47,947 bases of DNA, taken from positions 1 through 47,947 of the IMG/VR virus record IMGVR_UViG_3300031576_000080, one strand, 5' to 3'. Within the stretch, counting starts at the first letter, position 1. Every line of letters begins with the position of its first letter. The position numbers and the translations under genes are program-made. This DNA is from a virus. Shown in pieces: positions 26,388-35,859 of this stretch. The notes beneath the pieces were generated by a model that was not told the origin of the DNA, searched no databases, and saw nothing but the letters and a program-made list of their open reading frames with translations.

Positions 26388-28274
26388 TCAGACCCCCGTG
26401 AAGGTGTCTCCACTGACCGGGGCGGTAGTCAGTGCCGTAACCGTGAGGACGCCGCCCGCCGTGGAAGCAGTGATGTCCGTGGCCTGCCCACGCAGATTGA
26501 CGGTCGTCGTGGTCTCATCGAAGATGACGATCCGCCCCTTGAACTGATCCGTTACCGCAGCCGCCGGATCGAGGCTTGATGTAACGATACTCGTCGTGCT
26601 GGACGCCGCACCGACCGTGCCCTTGATGATGGTTCTGGCGCTGCGCTCCAGCCGCGACACTGGACTGGTGTTGTTGTTGATCGCCTGAACGTCACTACTC
26701 ATTCGACCGCCGCTAAGAGCGGCCGGGAGTCGAGTCTGAATATTGTCAGTGTCGGCCTGGACGGTAGCTAGGGCAGCGCTTGTGGCGAGACCGACTTGGA
26801 TTTCGGTCACGGCGTCAGCGGCGAGTTCGGAGGCCCCGATGGCATCCGGCGCGATCTTCGCCGCCGTGATGGCATCCGCAGCGATCGCAGCCGCGTCGAT
26901 CGCACCGGCGGCGAACTTGGCCGCCGTAATCGCCCCGGTTGCAATGGCCGCCGCGTCAATGGCTCCGGCCGCGAATGAGGCAGCGGCAATCCCTCCTACC
27001 GCTGGGTTGGCAGTAAGCGTTTCCGTGACGTTGAATGCGGCATTGTCGATCGCCCCCGCTCCGAACGAGGCAGCGGTAATCCCGCCGGCCGCCGGGTTCG
27101 CAGTCAGCGTCTCTGTAACGTTAAAGGCCGCGTTGTCGATCGCGCCGGCCGCGAAACTCCCCGCCACGACTGCTCCCGTACCGACGACCTGAGCGTTGGC
27201 GTTCACGCGGCCGGAGATGAGGGCGTTGACGGCCGACCCATCCCACAACTCCACATCCGACCGGGCCGCCAGAAGAATCTCGTAGGTCTGGGTGGCCACC
27301 GCCTGAGTCGTCGCCGGAGCGAAAGTAAAGGTCGCGGCATCGAATGCAGTGATAAGTCGAACCTGGCCGCTGATCGTCCCGCTGGTAAAGAGAAGCAGAC
27401 ACCCCTTCCAGTAATCCGTGTCGGCCTCGGTTCTCGCGGCGTCCACCATCGTCGTCGTCGAGCCGGAGTCCGCTGTACCACTGACCAACGATCTGATCTT
27501 GGTCACGGCGTCGGTTGCCAGAGCGTCGGCGTCGATCGCCCCCGTGGCCACGGCTGCCGCCGTGATCACTCCCGCAGCCATCGCCCCCACACTGGCGTCG
27601 ATGCGACCGGAGACCAGAGCAGCGGGGAGCCGCGCCTGGATGTCATTGGTGTCGGCCTGAATGGAGGCCGTCTCCGTCTTGATCGTGTCCAACGTCGCCG
27701 TCGTCGCGGCCCCGGCGACGTGGGTGATGTCAACCTCTGGAACCCCGGCTACCGTAGGCGTTGCCGCCGCCGTGCCGAGCCAGCGCACCACGTTTCCGTC
27801 GATCATGCCGTTGGCTGGCTGGTTGATCTGACCCGCCCCCGTTCCGCGCGTGTACAGCCCCCCGGCAGCTTCCGCCGCGACGTTCGGGATCGCTCCGCCG
27901 GTGGTGGCGAAGAGGGCATCGTACAGTGCAGCATTCAGAACCATGAACTCGTGAAATACCGGAACATGATTCGCGGCATCTGTGATTGACAGGAACATCC
28001 TACCCAGACGGTTCACATCCGCTGCCGCCAATTCCATCTGCATCAGACCAGCATCGCCGCCGGTGATGTAGTTCAGGTCGTTCGCCGTCGCCGCTGTGGC
28101 TCCGGTGATGTTGTCCAGGATCAGCGTCGGCGCAGCACCGTCGTCGGTATCCGCCGTCAACGTGATGCGCTCATTGGTGATGGTCAGGGCGTTCTCGATG
28201 GTCACGCCGTCCGTCTTGTCATAGAACGGGCCGACTGTGATGATAACCGCCGTGTTTTTCCGCAGAAAGCGCAT
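26388..28274 (-). CDS. Tail-fibre-like protein with Ala-rich repeats
   Basis: A 628-residue protein. Its middle is made of repeats typical of fibrous trimers: two 30-residue units (FAAGAIDNAAFNVTETLT...), then 20-residue units (AGAIDAAAIATGAITAAKF) and shorter A-I-x-A-A steps. Beta-rich domains flank them. Such A-G-A-I repeats form beta-solenoid or coiled shafts in fibres. The N-terminus (MRFLRKNTAVIITVGPF) may attach to the tail. Repeat number probably varies between strains. Confidence 0.7.
   Translation of the reverse strand: MRFLRKNTAVIITVGPFYDKTDGVTIENALTITNERITLTADTDDGAAPTLILDNITGATAATANDLNYITGGDAGLMQMELAAADVNRLGRMFLSITDAANHVPVFHEFMVLNAALYDALFATTGGAIPNVAAEAAGGLYTRGTGAGQINQPANGMIDGNVVRWLGTAAATPTVAGVPEVDITHVAGAATTATLDTIKTETASIQADTNDIQARLPAALVSGRIDASVGAMAAGVITAAAVATGAIDADALATDAVTKIRSLVSGTADSGSTTTMVDAARTEADTDYWKGCLLLFTSGTISGQVRLITAFDAATFTFAPATTQAVATQTYEILLAARSDVELWDGSAVNALISGRVNANAQVVGTGAVVAGSFAAGAIDNAAFNVTETLTANPAAGGITAASFGAGAIDNAAFNVTETLTANPAVGGIAAASFAAGAIDAAAIATGAITAAKFAAGAIDAAAIAADAITAAKIAPDAIGASELAADAVTEIQVGLATSAALATVQADTDNIQTRLPAALSGGRMSSDVQAINNNTSPVSRLERSARTIIKGTVGAASSTTSIVTSSLDPAAAVTDQFKGRIVIFDETTTTVNLRGQATDITASTAGGVLTVTALTTAPVSGDTFTGV
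26916..27155 (-). repeat. Tandem repeats inside the fibre gene
   Basis: Two 90-bp units (27066-27155 and 26976-27065) encode nearly identical 30-residue blocks starting FAAG/FGAG and ending AAS. A 60-bp unit follows (26916-26975). The units differ at several silent positions, so the duplication is not recent. Confidence 0.75.
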
Positions 28275-28275
28275 A

Positions 28276-28950
28276 TCAATCTCGCCTCCGTCGATATTGA
28301 CTCATCACCACCGGAACCACGGACTGTGACGACTGAAAGGTCAGGTTCTCCGCAAACTCGAACCAGCCGTTGAACGTCGATCCGGTCTCTGTGTCGTTTT
28401 CCGCCAAATCGGACGCCTGGTCGTCGCCCATGCGCAGTGTGCCGTTGTGGCCGTTCACGCCGCCAGCCGCAGTGGCCAAGCCGCCGATGCCGAGCTCAAG
28501 AACGAGACGATCACCCTCCTCCAGGACGGCCAAAATGACCGTTCCTGAGTCTCCACGATTGACGATGCTGGTCGTGAGCTCCAAGCCATCGCGCCGGATT
28601 GCGACAAGCGTTTCCTTGATGGTCGTGCCGTCATTGGAGCACACGAACAATTTCCAAGTCAGCGAGCAATTGTTGCCGGCGTTCGACTCGCTACCCTGGA
28701 CCTGTATCTTGACCGTCTGCCCGATGATGGTCTGCGCGGTCAGCGGATCGCTGACGAACTGAAAGAAGTGAGAGTCCTTGTCAGTGTGATCATCGGCGGC
28801 ATCGGGCGAGTAAGCCTGGTTGGCCATCGCCGTGCTGCTCTTGGTGGTTTTGGTCGGACGCCGCGTAGTTTGAACGTGCTCCCACTCGGCGCTGATCGCC
28901 GGTGACGCCGGGGCCGTGCCGGAAGACGGAAGGTAGAATCGCGTCGCCAT
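28276..28950 (-). CDS. Beta-rich structural protein
   Basis: A 224-residue protein from ATG 28950. The text MATRFYLPSSGTAP at the start and the later SNAGNNCSLTWKLFVCSNDG and RLVLELGIGG resemble jelly-roll-type phage surface proteins. It ends with a basic tail (YRRRRD). Part of the fibre/appendage set. Confidence 0.65.
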   Translation of the reverse strand: MATRFYLPSSGTAPASPAISAEWEHVQTTRRPTKTTKSSTAMANQAYSPDAADDHTDKDSHFFQFVSDPLTAQTIIGQTVKIQVQGSESNAGNNCSLTWKLFVCSNDGTTIKETLVAIRRDGLELTTSIVNRGDSGTVILAVLEEGDRLVLELGIGGLATAAGGVNGHNGTLRMGDDQASDLAENDTETGSTFNGWFEFAENLTFQSSQSVVPVVMSQYRRRRD

Positions 28951-28954
28951 TCTA

Positions 28955-29455
28955 CTAGAACTGCTCGTACTCCAACGTGATCGTCACCGGGGCCGCATTG
29001 ACCGTTGAGACCCGCGGCGACACCAGCACGCCGAGGAGCATGTCGCGGTCGATCGTCGGAGCATCCACGGACGACCACGCCTCGTCGATCTTGCCGCCGA
29101 TGGCGTTGAACTCGCCCTCGAACAACGGCTTGGTGTCGTAGACGGTCGGCTCCACGGTGAACGTGTGGCCGCCGGTGATAACCGTGGCCAGCGACGCGGA
29201 ATCCTTTTTGGCCATGTTCGCAGCCGAGATCGCCGTGCTCGTTCCGGCGCCGCCGGCGGACACGTCGGACACACGGTTGAGCTTGACGGCGATATTGCCG
29301 TTCACCGGTGCGTCCATCGAACCCGCGACTGCCAATCGGCGCAGCCGCGCACGATGACCCGCCGTGTCGGCCGAGATGATCGCCAGCATCGTCACGAACG
29401 TGTCCGGCGTACTGCCGATCACCACGTTGCTGATTGAACAGACGTATCGACTCAT
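28955..29455 (-). CDS. Virion-module protein
   Basis: A 166-residue protein from ATG 29455 (ATGA overlap with the next gene upstream). It is beta-rich with a conserved-looking core (FTVEPTVYDTKPLFEGEF). Likely part of the tail tip. Family not recognised. Confidence 0.55.
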   Translation of the reverse strand: MSRYVCSISNVVIGSTPDTFVTMLAIISADTAGHRARLRRLAVAGSMDAPVNGNIAVKLNRVSDVSAGGAGTSTAISAANMAKKDSASLATVITGGHTFTVEPTVYDTKPLFEGEFNAIGGKIDEAWSSVDAPTIDRDMLLGVLVSPRVSTVNAAPVTITLEYEQF

Positions 29456-30285
29456 TCGATGACCTCCCAAGAAAAGATCAGGTGATTGATGACATCGGGA
29501 TCGCTCGCCGCCGCGGCACCGATCGTTCGTCTCACGTGAAGGGCGTCCGCCTGGCCGGAGACGATATCGCCGAGCAGAACAACATCCGCGTGGGTCTCAG
29601 AAGTCGGCTGGACCCAGACCGCGCCGTCGGCGCCGATGTTGAGCTCACCGAAGCCCTCGACGGTCGGGTCGAGCCACGCCTTCACGTTGAAGATCGGGTA
29701 GGCTGCGTCGTTGGCGACGGTCAGGACGTAGGCGAGCACGTTGCCCACCGCCGCCTGGGCGGCGGTCACGTCGGCCTGGGCTACGGCGTTGTTATATACG
29801 TCCCGCAGGTGAACCCGAACACTTTGCGGAGCAAACAACATGAACGCCATATACGCCTGCACGCGAAGCCACTTGTCGGGGTCGGCGCCGTCTTCCAGGA
29901 GATAGTCGCCGTCGGCGAAGATGTAGACGACTGAACCCCAATACGCAGAACCGGGCGCCTTCCAACTCAGGTAGCGACCCGCGGAACCGGTGATGCGGAG
30001 GTCGCCCTTGCCGGGTCCATTGCGGCCGGCGGCAGCGAGAATCTTGATCCCCGGCAGCGTGCCGAGATAGTCGAGGTGAACAACGACCCCCCCCGTGGTC
30101 GTCTTAATTCGCACGGCGTCGCCCCGCCGGCCATCGAGAACCAGCGACGCGATCGACGTGCGACCGAGCACGCGGTCGTAGCGGCGTCTGTTCGTCAGCG
30201 GCCTGTTCGCCGGATTGACGAACGCCGGCTTCAACGGCCGTGAAAACGGTCTGTCGCGGACCGGCGGTGGAAACTGGATCGGCAT
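29452..30285 (-). CDS. Virion-module protein
   Basis: A 277-residue protein from ATG 30285, adjacent to its upstream neighbour. Basic, Pro-rich N-terminus (MPIQFPPPVRDRPFSRP), then beta-rich domains (AVRIKTTTGGVVVHLDYL). Function unknown; context suggests tail tip or fibre. Confidence 0.55.
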   Translation of the reverse strand: MPIQFPPPVRDRPFSRPLKPAFVNPANRPLTNRRRYDRVLGRTSIASLVLDGRRGDAVRIKTTTGGVVVHLDYLGTLPGIKILAAAGRNGPGKGDLRITGSAGRYLSWKAPGSAYWGSVVYIFADGDYLLEDGADPDKWLRVQAYMAFMLFAPQSVRVHLRDVYNNAVAQADVTAAQAAVGNVLAYVLTVANDAAYPIFNVKAWLDPTVEGFGELNIGADGAVWVQPTSETHADVVLLGDIVSGQADALHVRRTIGAAAASDPDVINHLIFSWEVIE

Positions 30286-30837
30286 CTAGTTCACTACGTC
30301 AACGCGATAGTTGTGGACCGTGAACGATCCCGTGGCTACCGTCTGAGTAAAGAACACATCAATAATGCTCTGCGCCGTGTTGTCCATGCCGGCCCCCACC
30401 GCGGGCGTGCCGACCGGAACGTTGAGGAACCCGTTGCCGCCGACGCTGGGCAGCGGCGCGGCGATGATCGCCTCGGACGCGAACCAGGCGCTGGGGAAGA
30501 ACGTCGTGGACGTTCCGGCGCCGACCGCTCGGCAGACGAGCAGGCAGTCGAAGTACCACGGCACGGTCGTTTTTGCGACGACGTTCAGGTTGAGGGCCAA
30601 TGTGTCGAAAACGATGGTCGTACCAGCCGCGCCAAGGCAGATGTCCAGCCGAGCGGTCCCCGGCGTCGTGATGACACACGAGATGCGCCCGGCCATTTGG
30701 ATGCGGATGCCCCGGCCGATGTAGAAGAAGTTGCTCGGCATGGTGAGTCGGTTCGCCGTCGGGATGCAGGATGCCCTGGCCGCCGCAGTGAGCGTCGGGC
30801 CGTCGGTCGAGCCGAGGATGATGTTTTCAATCGCCAC
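30286..30837 (-). CDS. Beta-sandwich-like virion protein
   Basis: A 183-residue protein from ATG 30837 with GGAGA upstream, ending in TAG. Strands such as RLDICLGAAGTTIVFDTL and a hydrophobic, Gly-rich body suggest a jelly-roll. It resembles phage surface proteins with no assigned function. Confidence 0.6.
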   Translation of the reverse strand: MAIENIILGSTDGPTLTAAARASCIPTANRLTMPSNFFYIGRGIRIQMAGRISCVITTPGTARLDICLGAAGTTIVFDTLALNLNVVAKTTVPWYFDCLLVCRAVGAGTSTTFFPSAWFASEAIIAAPLPSVGGNGFLNVPVGTPAVGAGMDNTAQSIIDVFFTQTVATGSFTVHNYRVDVVN

Positions 30838-31009
30838 AGGAAATCTCCCTTGTTCGCCTGAATCGGTTGCCTACAACCACATCGACCATCAGAGGCAACG
30901 GAGTGCCCCATTCCCAGACGATCCGGCCTCCGAAGCCGCCCCCGCCCCGCCGGTGACGCTGGCGCGGCCTTGCCGTGCGTTTCCGGGGGCTTTGTAGCGT
31001 TGTGGTCAT
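30827..31009 (-). CDS. Small basic protein in the tail module
   Basis: A 60-residue ORF from ATG 31009, ATGA-coupled to the previous gene and overlapping the next by 11 nt. It has a basic N-terminus (RKRTARPRQRHRRGG) and a hydrophobic end (WEWGTPLPLMVDVVVG). Supported by position and coupling only. Confidence 0.4.
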   Translation of the reverse strand: MTTTLQSPRKRTARPRQRHRRGGGGFGGRIVWEWGTPLPLMVDVVVGNRFRRTREISCGD

Positions 31010-31563
31010 GCTGCCGCCAGCGTCACTCTCGTCGTCGCCGCCGAGTACGTCGCCGTGAACATCGGTGGATCAGGCCGACGAACCACCCTTACTGTCTCCT
31101 TGGCAACGACGGCACCGTCGTTGCCGGCAGCGTCCATCGGAACCACCCGCCACTCATAATCGGTCAGATCGTCCAGCCGCGGAGTCGTCGTCCGATACGA
31201 CCATTGTCGGACGGCGTGGCGGACGCTGGCGATCTGAATCCAGGGCTCGGCGGCTCGCCGCTGTTCGACGCGGTAGTGGGCGATCGTCGGGTCCGTCGAG
31301 GCCACCCACTCGATGACGCGACGGGCGGTGTGTTCGACCGGGGCATTGGCCAAGGCATCGAAGTTGGGGTTGGCGGAGTCCAGGACCTCAACGCGGGCGA
31401 AGGCCGTGTCCGGCAAGCTCAGCCAGAACTCGCCCGCGGCCGTGGAGTAGGCGTGAACGCCGTCCACGTACCAGTAGAACTTGAACGGCGCGGTGAGGCT
31501 GCTGACCACAACGAATCGCGTCGTGCGCCCATGACGAGTCGAGGTGAAGCTGGTAATGGCCAT
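31006..31563 (-). CDS. Tail-module protein with Fn3-like fold
   Basis: A 185-residue protein from ATG 31563 (MAITSFTSTRHGRTTRF). The C-terminal half (EWVASTDPTIAHYRVEQR; LTDYEWRVVPMDAAGNDG) has the spacing of a fibronectin type III domain (Y-V..., W-R-V-x-x-x-D-x-x-G-N). Such domains decorate tail tubes and fibres. The longer reading to 31800 is a shadow. Confidence 0.65.
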   Translation of the reverse strand: MAITSFTSTRHGRTTRFVVVSSLTAPFKFYWYVDGVHAYSTAAGEFWLSLPDTAFARVEVLDSANPNFDALANAPVEHTARRVIEWVASTDPTIAHYRVEQRRAAEPWIQIASVRHAVRQWSYRTTTPRLDDLTDYEWRVVPMDAAGNDGAVVAKETVRVVRRPDPPMFTATYSAATTRVTLAAA

Positions 31564-31567
31564 GACG

Positions 31568-31972
31568 TTACGGCGGAATCGACGGCTGAAAAACCACCTG
31601 ACACTCTCCGCGCACGCCCGTGAACGGAACCGAATGACCGGACGCCACGGCGGTTGTGATCCAACACGCCTCCATACGCACGGCGTTCTCCGGGAACTCT
31701 TTGACGAGGACGTTGGTATCCGTCGATGCCTGATCCGTCTCCACGTCCGTGTACGTTCCGGCCAGTTTCCGAATCGAGTCGATCCAAGCGAACACGTCAT
31801 CGACTTCGTCGTACCGCACGAAGGTCAGCGTGTACTCGCCGCCGCCCTTACCGGTTCGCAGCGCGGCGTGGCCGTCGTAGCCTTCCGTGCGCCAAACCTC
31901 GACCTGCGCGGACGGCGTGCCGAGCTGTCCTTTCACGAAGTCGCAGACGATTGCTCCGATTCCGGCTGCCAT
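31568..31972 (-). CDS. Small protein following the tape measure
   Basis: A 134-residue protein from ATG 31972, 1 nt past the tape measure stop. It reads DMAAGIGAIVCDFVKGQLG then a beta-rich body (EYTLTFVRYDEVDDVF). Genes in this position usually encode tail-tip proteins. Family not recognised. Confidence 0.6.
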   Translation of the reverse strand: MAAGIGAIVCDFVKGQLGTPSAQVEVWRTEGYDGHAALRTGKGGGEYTLTFVRYDEVDDVFAWIDSIRKLAGTYTDVETDQASTDTNVLVKEFPENAVRMEACWITTAVASGHSVPFTGVRGECQVVFQPSIPP

Positions 31973-31973
31973 G

Positions 31974-33932
31974 TCAGCGATCCGCGGTTGTGTCCACCAA
32001 GGCCGGTTTTCCAAAAAACGGACGGTAGTTTTTCTCCCGAACAGTCGCCGATTCTTCCTCTCTGACGTTCTTCAACATGGCGACAAGTAAGTCTTTTAAG
32101 ATGTCGCGCTGCTCTCGCATAAGAGCGACCGTGCTTTCATTAAGCCCACCCCCCTGTGTAGTGGCTGGAATCTCTGCGCCATATCCATACGTACGACCAT
32201 ATACGCCCATAGCGCGAGTCGCTGGTATCACTTTGTCAGGGTCCACAAGATCAATCAAACCTTGAAGTCGCTGAATCGGACTCTCTCTCGATTTTGCAGC
32301 CCGCTCCATCCAGCCCTTGAAATCGGCGGACCACTGATCCAAAACGTGGCCCTCGGTCGCCGCCACCTGTTGAAGGGTACTTTCATACCCGGCGATGCCC
32401 GTCGCCAGCATAGATGCACGTTGCTGCTCCGGCTTAAACTGAAACCGTTCCAGTGCGGCGGCTTGTGCTCGCTGCGCTACGGCTATTGGCTCGCCAGGCA
32501 CTTCCTCTCTGGCCCTTAAGTAGTCCACCCCGCGCTGAGCGAAGGTTTCCGCGCTTACATTGAACTGTTCCAGATACGCATCATAATACTTTCGTATCGC
32601 CGAGTCTGAATTCGTGAAAAACTCCTCGACGATCGGGCGAGCCTTGCCCTGAACGTTCATCACGTCTAAGAACTCGGCAAGTATTCTCGGCTTAGATGCC
32701 AAAAGCGCACTGCGACCCTCGAGTGTTCCTGGGTCTCTCTTGCCGAAGTTCTCTTTCATAAACCTGCCCAGCGAGTTTACGATATCAACCATCGCCTGGC
32801 CGGACCGTCTGCCCGATGGGTCGGTCATTACCTGCGAGAAGGCCGAGACTCCTGCCGCAGACTGTTGCCACGAAGTCCCCGTGCCCGGCTGTGACGCAGC
32901 CACGATAGCTCCGATGATCTGAGTAGCGTCTTCAACCGAGGTAATGCTGCGGTGTTGGGTGGAGATCGTTTGAAAGACGCCCAGGGCGGCGTCGAGGTTT
33001 TCTGCCAACTCCGGCGCCGCCTTAACTAAATCGAGCAGTCCGGCCGCGAAGCCTGGTCCGGCCGTGGGGACGTCGGCGGCGACACGGGAGCTGATCTCGG
33101 CCGCCCGTGCAGCCATTGCGGGATTCAACGCACCGGACGCGCCAAGAGCACCGCTGTACATAGCCGCCATCTGGCTCGGCGCGATACCCGTCCGCGCCGA
33201 ACTGGCCGTAACAGACGCAAACACGCCTTGCTGCTGAGCGCTCGTCAACGTGGACATATTCCGCAGCAACCCCTGATACGCACCGGCGAGGTTCACCACC
33301 GCCTTCGCATTCTCGGAGAGCAGCGTCGCTTGCTTCTCCATCGCGGCGAACGTGCCGACGACTGCGGCTTTGACGGAATGGTAGATGCCGACGAGAAGCA
33401 GCGCCCGCCGACCAATATCAACGAGGCTCATGGCGTGTTTTTGGGCAGCCTTCGTAGCAGCGATCGTGCTCGGTACGACGACAGCCCCTTGCATCTTGCC
33501 AAGCTCTTGTAGTGCGGCTTGTTGGTCCCGAATGGCCGCAGTCTCAGACGTAAGAACGAATTGCCCTCGTTCAAGGGGTATCTGAGGCATGGCCTTGGAC
33601 TTAGCAAACTGTGTTGCCGCGGCCGCTGCGCTAGCCTGAAACCTCGCCAACTTTTGATGAGCGTCCGCGCCGGCGCGCGAAAGCCGTTGAATTGCAGTGT
33701 TCTGCTCTTGTAAAGCATAGGTCCCGGCTCGGAGGCTTTTCGTGTAAGACCCGGCAGACCTGGCCATCCGTTCATGAGTCGCCGTACCAACAGTCCCCGT
33801 TTTGTTTATGGCGGTGGCGAGCTTTTCATAATGCACCGACTGTTGGCGGACTGAACGATTCAGTGATTCGGTCGATGCAATCAGTGACGCTATTGCACCG
33901 GCGAACTCTACTGTGACTTGTGCGTCCGCCAC
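31974..33932 (-). CDS. Tape measure protein
   Basis: A 652-residue, Ala-rich helical protein. The N-terminal third is coiled coil (LNRSVRQQSVHYEKLATAI); a hydrophobic segment is at ~175-200 (SLVDIGRRALLLVGIYHSV); the rest is helical. It sets tail length and passes through the tail on injection. At ~0.15 nm per residue the tail would be near 100 nm. GTG 33932 starts 1 nt after the -1-frame extension of the upstream chaperone gene, the classic G-T/tape measure order. Confidence 0.88.
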   Translation of the reverse strand: MADAQVTVEFAGAIASLIASTESLNRSVRQQSVHYEKLATAINKTGTVGTATHERMARSAGSYTKSLRAGTYALQEQNTAIQRLSRAGADAHQKLARFQASAAAAATQFAKSKAMPQIPLERGQFVLTSETAAIRDQQAALQELGKMQGAVVVPSTIAATKAAQKHAMSLVDIGRRALLLVGIYHSVKAAVVGTFAAMEKQATLLSENAKAVVNLAGAYQGLLRNMSTLTSAQQQGVFASVTASSARTGIAPSQMAAMYSGALGASGALNPAMAARAAEISSRVAADVPTAGPGFAAGLLDLVKAAPELAENLDAALGVFQTISTQHRSITSVEDATQIIGAIVAASQPGTGTSWQQSAAGVSAFSQVMTDPSGRRSGQAMVDIVNSLGRFMKENFGKRDPGTLEGRSALLASKPRILAEFLDVMNVQGKARPIVEEFFTNSDSAIRKYYDAYLEQFNVSAETFAQRGVDYLRAREEVPGEPIAVAQRAQAAALERFQFKPEQQRASMLATGIAGYESTLQQVAATEGHVLDQWSADFKGWMERAAKSRESPIQRLQGLIDLVDPDKVIPATRAMGVYGRTYGYGAEIPATTQGGGLNESTVALMREQRDILKDLLVAMLKNVREEESATVREKNYRPFFGKPALVDTTADR

Positions 33933-33933
33933 G

Positions 33934-34820
33934 TCAGAAAAACCTCACAAGATCGCCCCATCCGGCCGCCAACGCCATCAAGTCGGCGCGGGTTGGACCG
34001 TATCCGGGAGCGAGACCTCTTGACCAACGGATGAACTCCTGCCAGCGAGGTCCGCATCGATTTTTTTTTGACGCCATAGGTCCGCGTTATCGAGATCGTT
34101 CAACACGCGGACGATCTTGTCGCCCACCAAAAGATCAATCAGGCCGAGAGCGCGTATCTCCTCCACGCCGACGCGGTAGTTGGTCTGCAAGCACACTCTG
34201 GCACACTGGATAACTAACTCCGCCATGCGAACGTTGTTGCTGCGCACTTCGTTCGGCGGGTCGTTGATCCGATCCGACAACCTCTGCAACTCAACGTACC
34301 TGTCAACCACGCCGACGACGGTGAGGGAGTACCCAGGAATCTCACTGGCAGGATCGTCCGAGGCCACGAAGTCGAGCTTGGGCGGCAGCAGCAACGTGTA
34401 CTGCACCATCGAGTCATCAACGTCAAAGGCGCGGGCCTTGGGCATCTGCCACAGGTTGCCGTCGCCCAACTCGACGTTCTCGCCCTTGATCTGTTCCGAC
34501 CGCGCCAGACCGGCCGGCGTCGGCAGCTTCGCGCTCTCCCAGCCCATCCACCAAGGGAACCGCACCGCCTTGACCCAAGTCTGGTTCGTGCCGACGATCC
34601 GGCCTTCCGAGGACTCCACAACGTCGCCGACCGCATAGGAAATTGGACCTTGGCCAGCGGTGACGAGGACGCCCTGCCCGCCGGCCGGGCCGTGCTGACA
34701 CCCGACCTGGGTGACGACGGCGCCGCGTTTCAACCGCTCGAAGGCGTGGCCGAGTCCGGCCTTCAGGAGATCGTCGTCGGACGCCTCGCGCAAGTTCGGG
34801 ATGAAATACACCATGCCCAT
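33934..34820 (-). CDS. Tail assembly chaperone, G-T form made by -1 frameshift
   Basis: At 34069-34061 the coding strand reads C-AAA-AAA-AAA-T. The zero frame is CAA AAA AAA ATC, giving the slippery heptamer A-AAA-AAA. A -1 slip continues with NRCGPRWQEFIRWSRG and ends ADLMALAAGWGDLVRFF, stopping at TGA 33936-33934, 1 nt before the tape measure start. The fused product is about 295 residues. A conserved frameshift at exactly this place is established for dsDNA tailed phages. The 42-residue tail is clearly protein-like. Confidence 0.82.
33978..34820 (-). CDS. Tail assembly chaperone, G-like form
   Basis: A 280-residue protein from ATG 34820 (TAATG overlap with the tail tube stop). The N-terminal ~150 residues are beta-rich; the C-terminus is helical (NNVRMAELVIQCARVCLQ; IVRVLNDLDNADLW). 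It ends shortly after a run of nine A residues on the coding strand (34061-34069). Ordinary translation ends at TGA 33980-33978. It would guard the tape measure during tail assembly. It is longer than most G proteins, so the N-terminal domain may be an added function. Confidence 0.7.
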   Translation of the reverse strand: MGMVYFIPNLREASDDDLLKAGLGHAFERLKRGAVVTQVGCQHGPAGGQGVLVTAGQGPISYAVGDVVESSEGRIVGTNQTWVKAVRFPWWMGWESAKLPTPAGLARSEQIKGENVELGDGNLWQMPKARAFDVDDSMVQYTLLLPPKLDFVASDDPASEIPGYSLTVVGVVDRYVELQRLSDRINDPPNEVRSNNVRMAELVIQCARVCLQTNYRVGVEEIRALGLIDLLVGDKIVRVLNDLDNADLWRQKKIDADLAGRSSSVGQEVSLPDTVQPAPT

Positions 34821-35845
34821 TACCAGGCGCTCGTATCAATGAGGACGTTTGGATAGATTTTGATCGGCGGATCCATCGTCGCCGGAGCACCGACGACGAT
34901 GCTGTTGCACTTCACCATCAAACTCGTCTCGCCGGCCTGAGTCACGCGCCGCCGCGCCACCGCGTCGGGCACGACCATGCCGTTGAAAGTCAAACGAACG
35001 TGCTGCGGCACAGCGTCGGCGACAAACGAACCGCCCTGCAACCGCTTCCGAAGGTAGACTTCGGTGGCCAACGGCCCGGCATGAGTACAATCAGACCCCG
35101 TCGTCGGAATCCCCGTCACCGTTACGTCGTCCACCCAATCGGGGTCAATGCCGGTCAACGACAACTCAGGCAGAACCGCGCCCACCGTCGCCATCGTCGG
35201 CCAAATGTCACTCTCGGCGCCCTCGCGGTCCACGCGAATGCCGGAACTTATTCTAAGCTCTCGGAAAGCCCGCAGTCTAATGCCGGCAACGCGAACCGGC
35301 CCCAACGTGAAACACTCCTCGGCGACGTTGGTCGGCAACGCAGCGCTGCTTGTCTTCACGATCGGATTGTTAGTTCCATCCCACGTCGGCGCGATCGAAC
35401 AGGACAAACGAGCCTCATCCTGGTGCGTGCAACTCAAATCATTCCACCATGCGCACCCCTTTGTAATGTTGTACTTGTGGTGCCCCGCAGTAGTTCCACC
35501 CACGTAAGTAGCTTCTGCGTATTTGTGGCCGAAAAGGCTGAGGCCGCCAGTCAGTGCTGCAATGCTGATCGGAAACAATCTGCCCTCTTCGGCGAGCGCA
35601 TACGGAAACGGCACGACCGCTGGACTCAGAAGCGTGAACGCCCTGGCAAGCTGATAAGTCGTAAACGTCACTCCCGGATTCTGCGCCGCCATTGATGTCC
35701 GATAGGGGAACACATCTCCACCGTAGGCTTCCGATCGGAGCTCTGAGTCGAGCATGACATTGTCATCCTCAATCCCGCCAAGCTCGGCCGACCCAACCGT
35801 GCCGAATTGAATGACGTGCAACTTGAATGTGTTGGTAACGCCCAT
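34820..35845 (-). CDS. Major tail tube protein (probable)
   Basis: A 341-residue protein just upstream of the chaperone, where the tube gene normally sits. It is beta-rich with no membrane segment (GVTNTFKLHVIQFGT at the start; RLTFNGMVVPDAVARRR near the end). Assignment is by gene order rather than motif. It is long for a tube protein, so a C-terminal decoration domain may be present. Confidence 0.6.
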   Translation of the reverse strand: MGVTNTFKLHVIQFGTVGSAELGGIEDDNVMLDSELRSEAYGGDVFPYRTSMAAQNPGVTFTTYQLARAFTLLSPAVVPFPYALAEEGRLFPISIAALTGGLSLFGHKYAEATYVGGTTAGHHKYNITKGCAWWNDLSCTHQDEARLSCSIAPTWDGTNNPIVKTSSAALPTNVAEECFTLGPVRVAGIRLRAFRELRISSGIRVDREGAESDIWPTMATVGAVLPELSLTGIDPDWVDDVTVTGIPTTGSDCTHAGPLATEVYLRKRLQGGSFVADAVPQHVRLTFNGMVVPDAVARRRVTQAGETSLMVKCNSIVVGAPATMDPPIKIYPNVLIDTSAW

Positions 35846-35859
35846 AATTCATCACTCCC

